The translations under genes were made by a program, and so were the position numbers. Below the pieces are notes generated by a model, which had not been told where the DNA came from, ran no database searches, and saw nothing but the letters and a program-made list of their open reading frames with translations. A stretch of 12,268 nt of DNA. Source: Bog-159 sp035602155. Its GTDB lineage: Bacteria; Acidobacteriota; Terriglobia; Bryobacterales; Bryobacteraceae. Location of the stretch: positions 1-12,268 of the forward strand of contig DATNMW010000385.1 in the NCBI GenBank assembly GCA_035602155.1, given 5' to 3'. This document shows positions 1 through 7,207 of this stretch, piece after piece (positions within the stretch are counted from its first letter, which is position 1; every line of letters starts with the position of its first letter).

Positions 1-1096
1 CGACCTCGCCCACCGCGGCCAGCCAGCGCCGTAGCGCCGGCCCGGACACCTTGCGCCAGGCTTCGATGGCGAATGCCAGTTGCTCGGTCCACAGCATCAG
101 CGGCCCCACGGCTTTCATGAACGGGTTGTCGCGCGAGTCCAACATCTCGATCAGCCGGTTTAGTTTCGCGATACGCGCCGACGGCGGCTGGCCGGCGACG
201 TCCAGCTCCGCGCGCAGCTCCGCCAGTCGCGCCGATGTGAACCGCTCCTGCTCCAGCCGCGCGAGCACTTTCGCCAGCAACGCCAGATCGTGCGCCGGCT
301 GCTCCACCGCTTCCACCACGCGCGCGACCACGCGGCGGTAGCGCGCGATGAAGATCGCTACCGCGGCTAGCATGGCAAAAAATGGATCGCGCCAACCCTG
401 TACGCCCCAGAGCACGGCGGAGACGGCCACCAGGCAGGGGATGGCGAAAGCAATCGCGCGGGCGCGGGGCGATTCGAGCAGGCCCTCACGATGAGCTTCG
501 CCCCAAGCCGCCAGTTCCGCCGGATGCACGCCTGTCTGCACATCCTCGCCCAGGGAAGACAAGTCTTCCCGCAGATCCAGCATGGGCCGCAACTCGGCTA
601 CGGCTTCGTGGCGCGCACGTAGCGCGTCTGGCGAGGCGGGTTCGAGCAGCCAGTGCGCAAGAGTTTCTTCGCCCATGCGGGTGCGCGCCGTGGACAGCAA
701 CTCGAACAGCGACGCCGGCCCGAACAGGTCCAGATCCGCCGCGTAGGGGTGCGCCCCGTCCAGGAACCGCTCGCCCGTTTCACCGTGCCCTGCCCACTGC
801 CCGTCCATCCGCGCCAACGCTCTTTCGTAATGCGCTACGGCCCGCAGGGCGGCACGGCGTGCACGCAGCGCGCGCTCGTGCGCCACGATCAGGCCCATGA
901 ACAGCGCCGCGGGCAGCCCCAGCCAGATCGCGCCGATCAGTCCGCGACCCCAAATCAGCCATGCCAGCACGCCCGCGCCGGCGAAGACCAGCAGGCGCAG
1001 GTTGCCGATGGTGCGATGGCGCTGGTCGTGTTGTGCGACGGCGCGGCGGCGGGCCTCCAATCGCTCCGTATATGCGCTGCGTGGGTCGTTGGGCAT
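1..1096 (-). CDS. Membrane-anchored MutS-like ATPase, N-terminal part (runs off the left edge)
   Basis: I translated the minus strand by hand and found an open frame from the window edge to an ATG at 1096 (MPNDPRS...); an in-frame ATG at 1108 is also possible. About 365 residues are visible. There is a hydrophobic double span near residues 32-71 and a second hydrophobic pair roughly 225-265. Between them is the MutS domain-III-like signature HPYAADLDLFGPASLFELL followed by T-x-x-G-x-x-x-LAxWLLEPA, typical of MutS-related proteins. The mismatch-recognition domain of true MutS is absent, because the protein starts with membrane helices instead. The Walker A/B ATPase domain should lie beyond the edge. 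The family is known as membrane MutS-like proteins of about 600 aa; its role is not established and need not be mismatch repair. The gene is divergent from nuoA across about 20 bp. Confidence 0.82.
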   Translation of the reverse strand, partial: MPNDPRSAYTERLEARRRAVAQHDQRHRTIGNLRLLVFAGAGVLAWLIWGRGLIGAIWLGLPAALFMGLIVAHERALRARRAALRAVAHYERALARMDGQWAGHGETGERFLDGAHPYAADLDLFGPASLFELLSTARTRMGEETLAHWLLEPASPDALRARHEAVAELRPMLDLREDLSSLGEDVQTGVHPAELAAWGEAHREGLLESPRARAIAFAIPCLVAVSAVLWGVQGWRDPFFAMLAAVAIFIARYRRVVARVVEAVEQPAHDLALLAKVLARLEQERFTSARLAELRAELDVAGQPPSARIAKLNRLIEMLDSRDNPFMKAVGPLMLWTEQLAFAIEAWRKVSGPALRRWLAAVGEV

Positions 1097-1100
1097 GGCT

Positions 1101-1123
1101 CTAATCATGATATATTTATGGCC
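1101..1123. promoter_or_regulatory. AT-rich divergent promoter core between mutS-like gene and nuoA
   Basis: This is a short AT-rich island in GC-rich surroundings, containing the 8-bp palindrome ATCATGAT (1104-1111) and TATATT (1111-1116). For nuoA, TATATT with TTGGGC at 1089-1094 (16-bp spacer) would place the transcription start near 1122-1124, right at the second ATG (1124). No Shine-Dalgarno sequence precedes either nuoA ATG. On the other strand TATATC or TAAATA could serve the mutS-like gene. The sequence match is direct; promoter activity is inferred. Confidence 0.45.
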
Positions 1124-1480
1124 ATGCCGAGCGGTTACATACCGATCTTCATCTTCCTGGCGATCGCCATCGCGTTTCCGGTGGTGACCATCATTGCCGC
1201 CAAGCTGATCCGGCCATCCTCGCCGTTTACGACCAAGCTGGAAGCGTACGAATGCGGGATCAAGGCCGCCTCGGATTCGCGCGGGCGCTACACGGTGCGC
1301 TTCTACATCATCGCCATCCTGTTCGTGATCTTCGACGTGGAAACCATTTTCCTGTTTCCCTGGGCTGTCCGATATAAGACGCTGGGATGGTTCGGCGTTG
1401 CCGAGGTGGTGGTATTCCTTTTGATTCTGGTGGTGGGCTACATCTGGGCATACAAAAAGGGCGCGTTGGAGTGGGTGTAG
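1118..1480 (+). CDS. nuoA: NADH-quinone oxidoreductase subunit A (complex I, NuoA)
   Basis: This 120-aa protein has the usual NuoA length. It is a membrane-arm subunit of proton-pumping NADH:quinone oxidoreductase near the quinone-binding junction. Three transmembrane helices are visible (about 8-30, 62-83, 93-112). The diagnostic YECG motif sits at residues 44-47 in the loop after helix 1, and FDVE at 72-75 in helix 2 is followed by the FLFPWA stretch. ATG 1118 gives MAMPSGY; ATG 1124 is two codons shorter and equally plausible, because neither has a ribosome binding site. The frame stays open far upstream, but that part is antisense to the mutS-like gene and not credible. nuoB does not follow: the next gene is unrelated, so this nuoA is detached from a standard nuo operon within the window. 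Confidence 0.95.
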   Translation: MAMPSGYIPIFIFLAIAIAFPVVTIIAAKLIRPSSPFTTKLEAYECGIKAASDSRGRYTVRFYIIAILFVIFDVETIFLFPWAVRYKTLGWFGVAEVVVFLLILVVGYIWAYKKGALEWV

Positions 1481-1496
1481 GCCAGGACGTCCTTGA

Positions 1497-1952
1497 ATGA
1501 AAATTGCAGAGGCATTGGCTCTACGTTCGGATCTCCAGAGGCGTCTGGAGCAATTGAAACAGCGCCTGGTTAAGAACGCGCGCATTCAGGAAGGCGACGC
1601 ACCGGAGGAAGATCCTGCGGAACTGCAGTTCGAGTTTGAGAAATCGGCGCGAGAATTGACTTTGCTGATTCAGCGAATCAACCGGACGAACGCCGCATCA
1701 AGTTTCGGACCAGGAACGCTTGCGGACTCGCTTGCAGTACGGGACGTTCTGAAAATACGCCACAACGTGTACCGGGAACTGGCTAACGCCGCCTCCACGG
1801 CGCAAGGCCGCACCACGCGCTCCGAGGTGAAGTTCGTCAGTACGGTGAGCGTTGCGGCGATCCAGCGAAAGGCCGACGACCTTGCGAGGGAATATCGGGA
1901 GCTTGACACGCGCATACAGGAAGCGGATTGGCTGACGATATTGTTGGAATAG
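1497..1952 (+). CDS. DIP1984 family protein
   Basis: This 151-aa soluble, highly helical protein matches the DIP1984 family (sometimes labelled septicolysin). Family-like stretches are MKIAEALALRSDLQRRLEQL at the start, INRTN at 61-65, RSEVKFVSTVSV at 108-119 and REYRELDTRIQEADW at 131-145. Residues 5-30 and 118-142 look like coiled-coil helices. No signal peptide, membrane span or catalytic motif is visible, and the biochemical role of the family is not established; the septicolysin label should not be read as evidence of a lysin. The gene starts 16 bp after the nuoA stop, with AGGA at 1484-1487 nine bases before the ATG, so it may be read from the nuoA transcript. It looks less GC-rich than its neighbours, which may point to separate acquisition. 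Confidence 0.88.
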   Translation: MKIAEALALRSDLQRRLEQLKQRLVKNARIQEGDAPEEDPAELQFEFEKSARELTLLIQRINRTNAASSFGPGTLADSLAVRDVLKIRHNVYRELANAASTAQGRTTRSEVKFVSTVSVAAIQRKADDLAREYRELDTRIQEADWLTILLE

Positions 1953-2274
1953 GACGAGCAGGTAGTTGGCGTAAGCGCGAGGCGAGCACGACCCTCCGGC
2001 GGGGAAATGCCGATTGGCGATGCGAGGGCAGCATTAGACGGTTCGACTCCGACCCGCACAGCGTATGCTCCGTATTGCGTACAAATGCACGGCGTAATCC
2101 AACCGTGTACTACCATGTGCTGATCCCGTAAGCGCCGGCGAGGGTGGGCAAGGGGCACTCGTCTTAACATGGCCTGCGATGGCCTGCGATGGCCTGCGGG
2201 CGTATTGGCGTGGGTCGAAAAATACCCGCGCCTTACAACATTTTCCCCGCCTCGCGCGTCTAATAAGTATCGCC
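1953..2274. other. Gene-poor stretch of about 320 bp
   Basis: I see no convincing protein or RNA gene here. It contains a small possible hairpin CACGG/CCGTG around 2088-2107, a T-arm-like GGTTCGACTCC that does not fold into a tRNA, and the 10-bp tandem repeat at 2169-2198. Immediately before the next gene is an AT-rich TAATAAGTAT (2261-2270) that could be part of a promoter, but without a good -35. Confidence 0.6.
2169..2198. repeat. Tandem repeat, 3 x 10 bp (ATGGCCTGCG)
   Basis: Three perfect head-to-tail copies of ATGGCCTGCG start at 2169, 2179 and 2189. Each unit carries an ATG, and because 10 is not a multiple of 3 the three ATGs fall in three different frames. The middle one is in frame with the gene at 2275 and would add 32 residues. 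A change in copy number would change which ATG is in frame. Confidence 0.9.
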
Positions 2275-2607
2275 ATGGGCACTTTGGTGTACTTTCCCAA
2301 ACTCGCGGAGTTGCGCGCCCGGACGGACCGCGACTTGGTGCGCATTCTGAATGCGGATCTGGAGCGGGCCCTCGCCCTGGCTAGCGTCGCGGCGACCAAA
2401 CACTCCATCTTTCGATCTCAGGCAGAAGCCATGTATACGCGCGCCAATACGCTGTTGCCGGAACTCTCCGGAGCATCCGCGGACGAACAGGCGCAACTCG
2501 AATCGAAGCTAAAAGAACTGGGCATGGCGCTCGACCTGGTACCGGGTACAATGGATCTGGAAGAGGAATCCGCTGCGGTTTGCGGCGGAAAAACGCATGC
2601 CAACTAG
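2275..2607 (+). CDS. Small helical protein of unknown function (110 aa)
   Basis: I do not recognise this protein. It has no signal peptide or membrane span, and it is largely helical with a charged, coiled-coil-like middle (residues about 10-80). It ends in an acidic patch followed by a short CGG-containing tail. Start 2275 (MGTLVYFPKL) is chosen because the upstream extension to 2179 begins in a tandem repeat and reads like non-coding DNA; no clear Shine-Dalgarno precedes either. Its last 11 bases overlap the start of the Gfo/Idh/MocA oxidoreductase gene, which indicates translational coupling and common transcription, so it may be an accessory or assembly factor for that operon. This is inference from position only. 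Confidence 0.65.
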   Translation: MGTLVYFPKLAELRARTDRDLVRILNADLERALALASVAATKHSIFRSQAEAMYTRANTLLPELSGASADEQAQLESKLKELGMALDLVPGTMDLEEESAAVCGGKTHAN

Positions 2608-3952
2608 ACGTCACTTTCTGCAAGCATCCACAGCCGCGGGCTTGGCGGCCTCCGCTTTAAGCGCGCAAGACGACCAACAGAGTCAAGAGAAGAAGGTTTC
2701 GGCCAACGACCGTATTCGGGTGGCGCTGATCGGCGCGGGCGGCATGGGCACCGGCGATGCCGAGTCGTCTCAAAAAGTACCGGGCGTCGAACTGGTGGCG
2801 GTTGCGGACATCTACGAAGGGCGGCTCACGCGCGCCAAAGAGCGCTGGGGAAAGCAGCTTTTCACCACGCGCGATTACCGCGAGGTGCTGGCGCGGCCGG
2901 ATGTCGACGCGGTGCTCATCGGCACGCCCGACCACTGGCACGCCAAGATCTCCATCGACGCCATGAACGCGGGTAAGGACGTCTACTGCGAGAAGCCCAT
3001 GGTGCAGCAGGTCGGCGATGGCCGCGATGTTGTCGAGACGCAGAAGAAGACCGGCCGCATCATGCAGGTGGGCAGCCAGCGCGTCAGTTCCATCGTTTAT
3101 AAGAAGGCGCAAGAGCTGCTGAACGCCGGCGCGATCGGCGAGCTGAACATGGTGGAAGCGTGGTGGGACCGCAACGACGCCATTGGCGCCTGGCAGTATT
3201 CCATTCCGCCGGACGCCACGCCCGAGAACATCGATTGGAACACCTTCCTGGGGCGCGCGCCCAAAGTGCCGTTCGAGCCTGTGCGGCTGTTCCGCTGGCG
3301 CAACTATCGCGATTACGGCACGGGCGTGGCCGGCGATCTTTTCGTGCACCTGTTCAGCGGCATGCATTTCGTGACGGGCGCCATCGGCCCCACGCGCGTG
3401 TTCGCCACCGGCGGCCTTCGTTTCTGGAAAGACGGGCGGGACGTGCCCGACGTATTTCTAGGCCTCTACGATTACCCGGCCACTGATCGGCGCGCCGCGT
3501 TCAACCTGGCGTTGCGCGTGAACTTCGTTTCCGGCGCGGGCGAAAGTTCCGGCTTCCGTTTTGTGGGTTCGGAAGGTATCCTGACGATCGGCAATGGCGT
3601 CAGCGTGTCCAAGGCGCCGCGGGATGCCGATCCCGGCTACACCATCGACACTTTCCCGAAGGCCGTGCAGGAAGAGTTTCTAAAGGAATACCACGCGAAG
3701 TATCCGCCGCAAACGCCGAATGCCGATAGTATGCGCCCCAATGTGGAGGATAAGTACCAGCCGCCGCGCGGGTACAGCGACCACCTGGATCACCATCGCA
3801 ACTTCATCGCCGCGGTGCGCAGCCGCAAGCCGGTGGTGGAAGATCCGGTGTTCGGATTCCGCGCGGCAGGTCCGGCGCTGCTATCGAACGTCAGCTACTT
3901 CGAGCAGCGCGTTTGCACGTGGGACCCGGAAAGCATGACTTTGAAATCGTAG
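2597..3952 (+). CDS. Tat-exported Gfo/Idh/MocA family oxidoreductase
   Basis: This 451-aa NAD(P)-dependent oxidoreductase of the Gfo/Idh/MocA superfamily acts on a sugar or polyol; the exact substrate cannot be told. The N-terminus TRRHFLQAS (3-11) plus a weakly hydrophobic stretch to SALSAQ (about 23) is a twin-arginine signal, so it is probably exported folded with its cofactor, as in Zymomonas glucose-fructose oxidoreductase. The Rossmann motif GAGGMG is at 46-51 and the adenosine-side acid is around D71. PDHWH follows at 111-115, then the family's CEKP with the catalytic-region lysine K133. A GDLFVH segment (246-251) resembles the second active-site motif of the C-terminal domain. Start 2597 overlaps the upstream 110-aa gene by 11 bp. 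A secreted 463-aa protein starts 10 bp after its stop. Related Tat-exported paralogues are numerous in Acidobacteriota and Planctomycetota. Confidence 0.92.
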   Translation: MPTRRHFLQASTAAGLAASALSAQDDQQSQEKKVSANDRIRVALIGAGGMGTGDAESSQKVPGVELVAVADIYEGRLTRAKERWGKQLFTTRDYREVLARPDVDAVLIGTPDHWHAKISIDAMNAGKDVYCEKPMVQQVGDGRDVVETQKKTGRIMQVGSQRVSSIVYKKAQELLNAGAIGELNMVEAWWDRNDAIGAWQYSIPPDATPENIDWNTFLGRAPKVPFEPVRLFRWRNYRDYGTGVAGDLFVHLFSGMHFVTGAIGPTRVFATGGLRFWKDGRDVPDVFLGLYDYPATDRRAAFNLALRVNFVSGAGESSGFRFVGSEGILTIGNGVSVSKAPRDADPGYTIDTFPKAVQEEFLKEYHAKYPPQTPNADSMRPNVEDKYQPPRGYSDHLDHHRNFIAAVRSRKPVVEDPVFGFRAAGPALLSNVSYFEQRVCTWDPESMTLKS

Positions 3953-3962
3953 CCTAGCGCCT

Positions 3963-5354
3963 ATGGGCCGTCATCGCTTCCTGGCATTCACCGCACTCAC
4001 CGCATCCGTTTGGCTGGCCGCTGCCGGGACAACGGATGGATCCACCGCGCCGCGACCACCGATATTCGCCGATCTGGCCGATAGCGCGCGGGCGCTGCCG
4101 CCGGAATTCGCCGCCGATGTACTGTTGCGGATCGTCGACGCGCCAAAGGTGGCCGATGCAGCTTGGAAACGCGAGGTACTGGAAGACGCGTTCCAACTGG
4201 CGGGCAGCGCGCAGCAGCCCTTTGCCCGCCGCAACTGGACGGGATGGCCCGTCAGTCCGCTGGACAAAGCCTACACGCAAGGGCTGGATGCATCCACACT
4301 GCAATGCAAAGCGGTGCACGGCATGCTCGCCATCGACTACAAGAGGGCGCGCGAGATGTTTGGCGAGATGCCGCCGCCGCAAATTCCGCGTCTGACTTGC
4401 GAAGGCTCGTTGGTTTACGATGTCTCCATCTTCTACGCGACGGCGGGCGAGGTTGCGGCGCGGGCTTTCAATATGAAGGAGACGGCCGACGAGAAGCCGT
4501 TCCATTTTCTGCAGCGTTACGCCGCCGAGGTGACTTCCGCGGCGCAAGTGACGCCCATCGCGCGCATGCTGGCGGGCGCGTCGGTGAAGCCGCCGCAGCT
4601 TGAGGCGCTGGTGAATTCTTTCGCCGGCGGGCTACAACTGCTCTCGGGCGACGACCGGTCCTTTTCCGCCATCGTTTTGGGGGATGCGGATGGCGCCATC
4701 GCGGATTTGCAAGCTGCCTGCACGAGCAAGAGAGTCAGTGCGCAGCCGTTACTGGAGGCGTGGCGGGCCTATACGGCACGGCAATTCGGCGGCGCGCGGT
4801 GCGCGGATGCGGCGGCGCGAGTGCCCGGCGGCGATGTCAAGCCAGCCAGCGTGGACGGTAAAGCGCGTCCGGCGGCCCCCTGCGATTCTCCGCAATGCCG
4901 GCAGCTTGCCGCGCAGTCCGCGAGCCTGGTAATGGCGCCGAACGGTTACGGCTTCACCCCCGAACAGAGGGCCACCGCCGAATGGGCCGCCAAGTTGCGT
5001 CAATACCTGGCAGCCTTGGGCGATTGGAAGGATGACGACAACCCGGTCGACTACTTCCAGAACAAGAGCCGCTTCTACGGCGACCTGTTCTACGTGGCGC
5101 CGGACGGTCCGGACCGCGACCTGCTGCTAAGCACGATGCTGGCCTGGCTGCAGGAGAACGGCTATCGGCGGGAACATCCCGCGGAGTGGTTCTATCCGGT
5201 GAACATGCTGCTGATCCATGCGTTCGCCGATCCGGCGGGAATGAAGACTGCCATACGCGAGCTGCGGCGCTCGCCTGACCCCGTGATTACGCTTTATGCG
5301 CAGTTGGAGCAGTTGTTGCCGCGCCCGCTTGAGTCCACCATCGGGCTATGGTAG
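3963..5354 (+). CDS. Secreted protein of unknown function (463 aa)
   Basis: I do not recognise this protein. It begins MGRHRFLAFTALTASVWLAAAG, a Sec-type signal peptide with likely cleavage around residues 21-23. The remainder has no membrane span and is mostly alpha-helical, alanine-rich and repeat-like. Cysteines lie at 115, 146, 253, 280, 307 and 312, the last two in CDSPQC, and could form disulfides outside the cytoplasm. The C-terminal 130 residues are the most distinctive, rich in aromatic residues (DYFQNKSRFYGDLFYVAPDG; EHPAEWFYPVNMLLIHAF). The gene starts 10 bp after the oxidoreductase stop, so the two are probably co-transcribed and both exported. There is no obvious ribosome binding site, which is consistent with translational coupling. 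Confidence 0.75.
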   Translation: MGRHRFLAFTALTASVWLAAAGTTDGSTAPRPPIFADLADSARALPPEFAADVLLRIVDAPKVADAAWKREVLEDAFQLAGSAQQPFARRNWTGWPVSPLDKAYTQGLDASTLQCKAVHGMLAIDYKRAREMFGEMPPPQIPRLTCEGSLVYDVSIFYATAGEVAARAFNMKETADEKPFHFLQRYAAEVTSAAQVTPIARMLAGASVKPPQLEALVNSFAGGLQLLSGDDRSFSAIVLGDADGAIADLQAACTSKRVSAQPLLEAWRAYTARQFGGARCADAAARVPGGDVKPASVDGKARPAAPCDSPQCRQLAAQSASLVMAPNGYGFTPEQRATAEWAAKLRQYLAALGDWKDDDNPVDYFQNKSRFYGDLFYVAPDGPDRDLLLSTMLAWLQENGYRREHPAEWFYPVNMLLIHAFADPAGMKTAIRELRRSPDPVITLYAQLEQLLPRPLESTIGLW

Positions 5355-5404
5355 GGTGGACCCGGCGCGGGTCCCCCTGGACCGGGGTGCGCGCAAATCG
5401 CGCA
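5354..5404 (+). terminator. Two consecutive GC-rich hairpins after the 463-aa gene
   Basis: GGACCC (5358-5363) pairs with GGGTCC (5369-5374) around a 5-base loop, and GGG 5354-5356 can extend the stem with CCC 5375-5377 across a bulged T. A second perfect stem, TGCGCG (5388-5393) with CGCGCA (5399-5404), follows. No T-tract follows either stem, so an intrinsic terminator of the standard kind is not shown. They could instead aid Rho-dependent termination or protect the 3' end. Confidence 0.4.
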
Positions 5405-5412
5405 GTCTAATG

Positions 5413-5421
5413 TGCTATAAT
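5413..5421 (+). promoter_or_regulatory. Extended -10 promoter of the DEAD-box helicase gene
   Basis: TGCTATAAT is a perfect extended -10 (TGn plus consensus TATAAT at 5416-5421). The expected start near 5428 leaves a leader of about 74 nt before the helicase ATG at 5502. No good -35 is visible at 16-18 bp, which an extended -10 can tolerate. Confidence 0.7.
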
Positions 5422-5501
5422 CAAACCTATTGGAAGTTGATCCACAGTCCCTCTCCCTCCGTTAGGTAGTCGGTCGTCGATTCTCATCCGCAAACTCAAA
5501 A

Positions 5502-6710
5502 ATGAAAAGTTTCTCTGAATTTCCCCTTTCTGCTCTCCTGAAGAGCAATCTGGTAAAGAACGGCTTTAAAGAGCCAACCCCCGTCCAAGCCCAGGCCATC
5601 GAGCCCGCGTTGGCCGGACGCGACGTGGTTGCCACGGCGCAAACCGGGACCGGCAAAACGCTCGCGTTCGTCCTCCCCATAATCGACGTCCTCGGAAAAG
5701 AACAGCCGCGCTCCGGCGTTCGGGCGGTCATACTCAGCCCCACGCGCGAACTCGCCCTCCAAATCCATGAGACCTTTGTCAAAATGGCCGCGGGCGGCTC
5801 GGTTCGCGCCGCTGTCGTGATCGGCGGCGTCGGTGAAGGATCGCAGTTGCAATCCATTCGCAAGGGTGTCCAGGTGCTCATCGCCACGCCCGGCAGGCTG
5901 TACGATTTCCTCAGCCGCGGACTGGTCGCTCTCGGCAACGTTCGCATCCTGGTGCTGGATGAGGCCGACCGCATGCTCGACATGGGCTTCCTGCCGACCA
6001 TCAAGCGCATCATGGCGGTCATCCCGGCCGAACGCCAGACGCTGTTTTTCTCGGCCACCATCGAAAGCTCGGTCAAACACCTGGTGGAAACGCACGTCCG
6101 CAATGCCGTGCGCGTGGAGATCGGCTCCACCACCAAGCCCGTCGACAAAATCGACCTGCATCTGTACGAAGTCGAACCGGATCGCAAGCTGGGGCTCCTG
6201 CAGATGATGCTTCGCGACGAGCAGGGTTCGTTTCTGATCTTCGCCCGCACCAAACACGGCGCGGACCGTCTCGCCAAAAAGCTTGCGCGCGACGGCGTGA
6301 AGACCGCCACCATCCATGGCAACCGTAGCCAGAACCAGCGTACGCAAGCGCTCCGCGGCTTTCAGGATGGATACTACCGCGTCCTGGTGGCCACCGATAT
6401 CGCCGCGCGCGGCATTCACGTGGAAGGCATCTCGCACGTGGTGAATTACGATTTGCCGCAAGTTCCCGAAGACTTCATTCACCGCGTCGGCCGCACCGGA
6501 CGCGCGGGAGCCGGTGGAACAGCGTCTACTTTCGCCACCCGCGCCGAGCGCGCGGATGTTGCCCACATTGAGCGAATACTGGCTACCCGGCTGGTCCGCC
6601 GCCAGGTTTCGCCCGACGTTTGCCGGGAGCAGAAGACCACCGCGGAAGTAGTCGAGATTCCGAGGCAGCGGCACGTCCGATCCTTCGCACCCAGACGCCG
6701 CGCCGTGTAG
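5502..6710 (+). CDS. DEAD-box ATP-dependent RNA helicase, RhlE-like
   Basis: This 402-aa enzyme unwinds short RNA duplexes using ATP, with usual roles in ribosome assembly, RNA decay and cold adaptation. All core motifs are visible: Q motif around PTPVQAQAI (25-33), Walker A AQTGTGKT (46-53), PTREL (80-84), GG (108-109), TPGR (129-132), DEAD (153-156), SAT (184-186), ATDIAARG (297-304) and HRVGRTGR (327-334). The C-terminal extension after the second RecA domain is short (about 40 residues) and ends in a basic RRRAV, closest to short RhlE-type proteins. It has its own promoter and a leader of about 74 nt without a strong Shine-Dalgarno sequence. It stands alone, converging on the pseudogene. 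Confidence 0.95.
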   Translation: MKSFSEFPLSALLKSNLVKNGFKEPTPVQAQAIEPALAGRDVVATAQTGTGKTLAFVLPIIDVLGKEQPRSGVRAVILSPTRELALQIHETFVKMAAGGSVRAAVVIGGVGEGSQLQSIRKGVQVLIATPGRLYDFLSRGLVALGNVRILVLDEADRMLDMGFLPTIKRIMAVIPAERQTLFFSATIESSVKHLVETHVRNAVRVEIGSTTKPVDKIDLHLYEVEPDRKLGLLQMMLRDEQGSFLIFARTKHGADRLAKKLARDGVKTATIHGNRSQNQRTQALRGFQDGYYRVLVATDIAARGIHVEGISHVVNYDLPQVPEDFIHRVGRTGRAGAGGTASTFATRAERADVAHIERILATRLVRRQVSPDVCREQKTTAEVVEIPRQRHVRSFAPRRRAV

Positions 6711-6719
6711 CGCAGGCTA

Positions 6720-7203
6720 CGCCCGTCCAGCGCCCTCGCATCCACGATCCAGTCCTGGGTATGCCCACTTGATCGAGCAATCCAGTGACGAAGCTGTACG
6801 CCGGCAATGCCGGAAACGTGTAGCCCTTCTCCTTCATGAAGGGCGCCACTGCGCCGGGATCCTCGTCGATGGTCAGCGTCGGTATCTGCAAATCGGACCG
6901 ATCCTTCACCTTCTCATACAGCTCTTCGAGCTTGGGTAATTCCGCTTAGCAGGGACCGATCAAGTGGCCCAGAGATTGATCAGAATGGCCCTCCCTGCGA
7001 GATCCTTCAAGCGCCAAGTCTTGCCGGCCAGATCCGCCAGCTCGAACGCAGGCATCGTCTTTCCAGGGTTCTTCCATCCGCTCTCGGCCAGTTCCTGTAT
7101 CTTGGCGGCGTGCGGCGTGCTCCAGAGACTCCATGCCGTCTCGGCGCCGCCCAATTGCGTCCATAGCGCTCGGGCTTCATCCATCAGAGGGTCGCGGATG
7201 TGC
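6720..7203 (-). pseudogene. Decayed partial duplicate of the adjacent TlpA-type redoxin gene
   Basis: Translated on the minus strand, this stretch matches residues of roughly 518-675 of the 705-aa protein encoded just upstream. By hand count, identity is about 60% in the first part (MDEARALW... to ILINLWAT) and about 76% in the second (ELPKLEELYEKVKD... to LLDQVGIP). Lesions at the active site are a Trp codon turned to TGA (6962-6960), a one-base deletion in the first Cys codon of WCGPC, and an Asn codon turned to TAA right after GPC. A further one-base loss follows GIP. The 5' three quarters of the copy are missing; similarity starts within a few bases after the stop of the intact gene and fades out just before the helicase stop. 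It cannot make a working thioredoxin fold. Confidence 0.88.
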
Positions 7204-7207
7204 CCTT

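Noticed and set aside
653..1117. 155-residue open extension in front of nuoA
   Set aside because: It lies wholly antisense to the mutS-like gene, has low-complexity composition, and the remaining 120 residues from 1118 match the normal full length of NuoA.
2037..2060. tRNA T-arm-like sequence (GGTTCGACTCC with a partly paired 5-bp stem)
   Set aside because: The stem has an A-A mismatch, no matching 5' acceptor strand lies about 70 bases upstream, and no D or anticodon arm can be drawn. It may be chance or a worn remnant, but it cannot be called a tRNA or attachment site.
5462..6674. Two long minus-strand open frames (286 and 392 residues) across the helicase gene
   Set aside because: The plus strand carries every DEAD-box motif in order. 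The minus-strand frames show no recognisable domain and are typical antisense shadows in GC-rich DNA.
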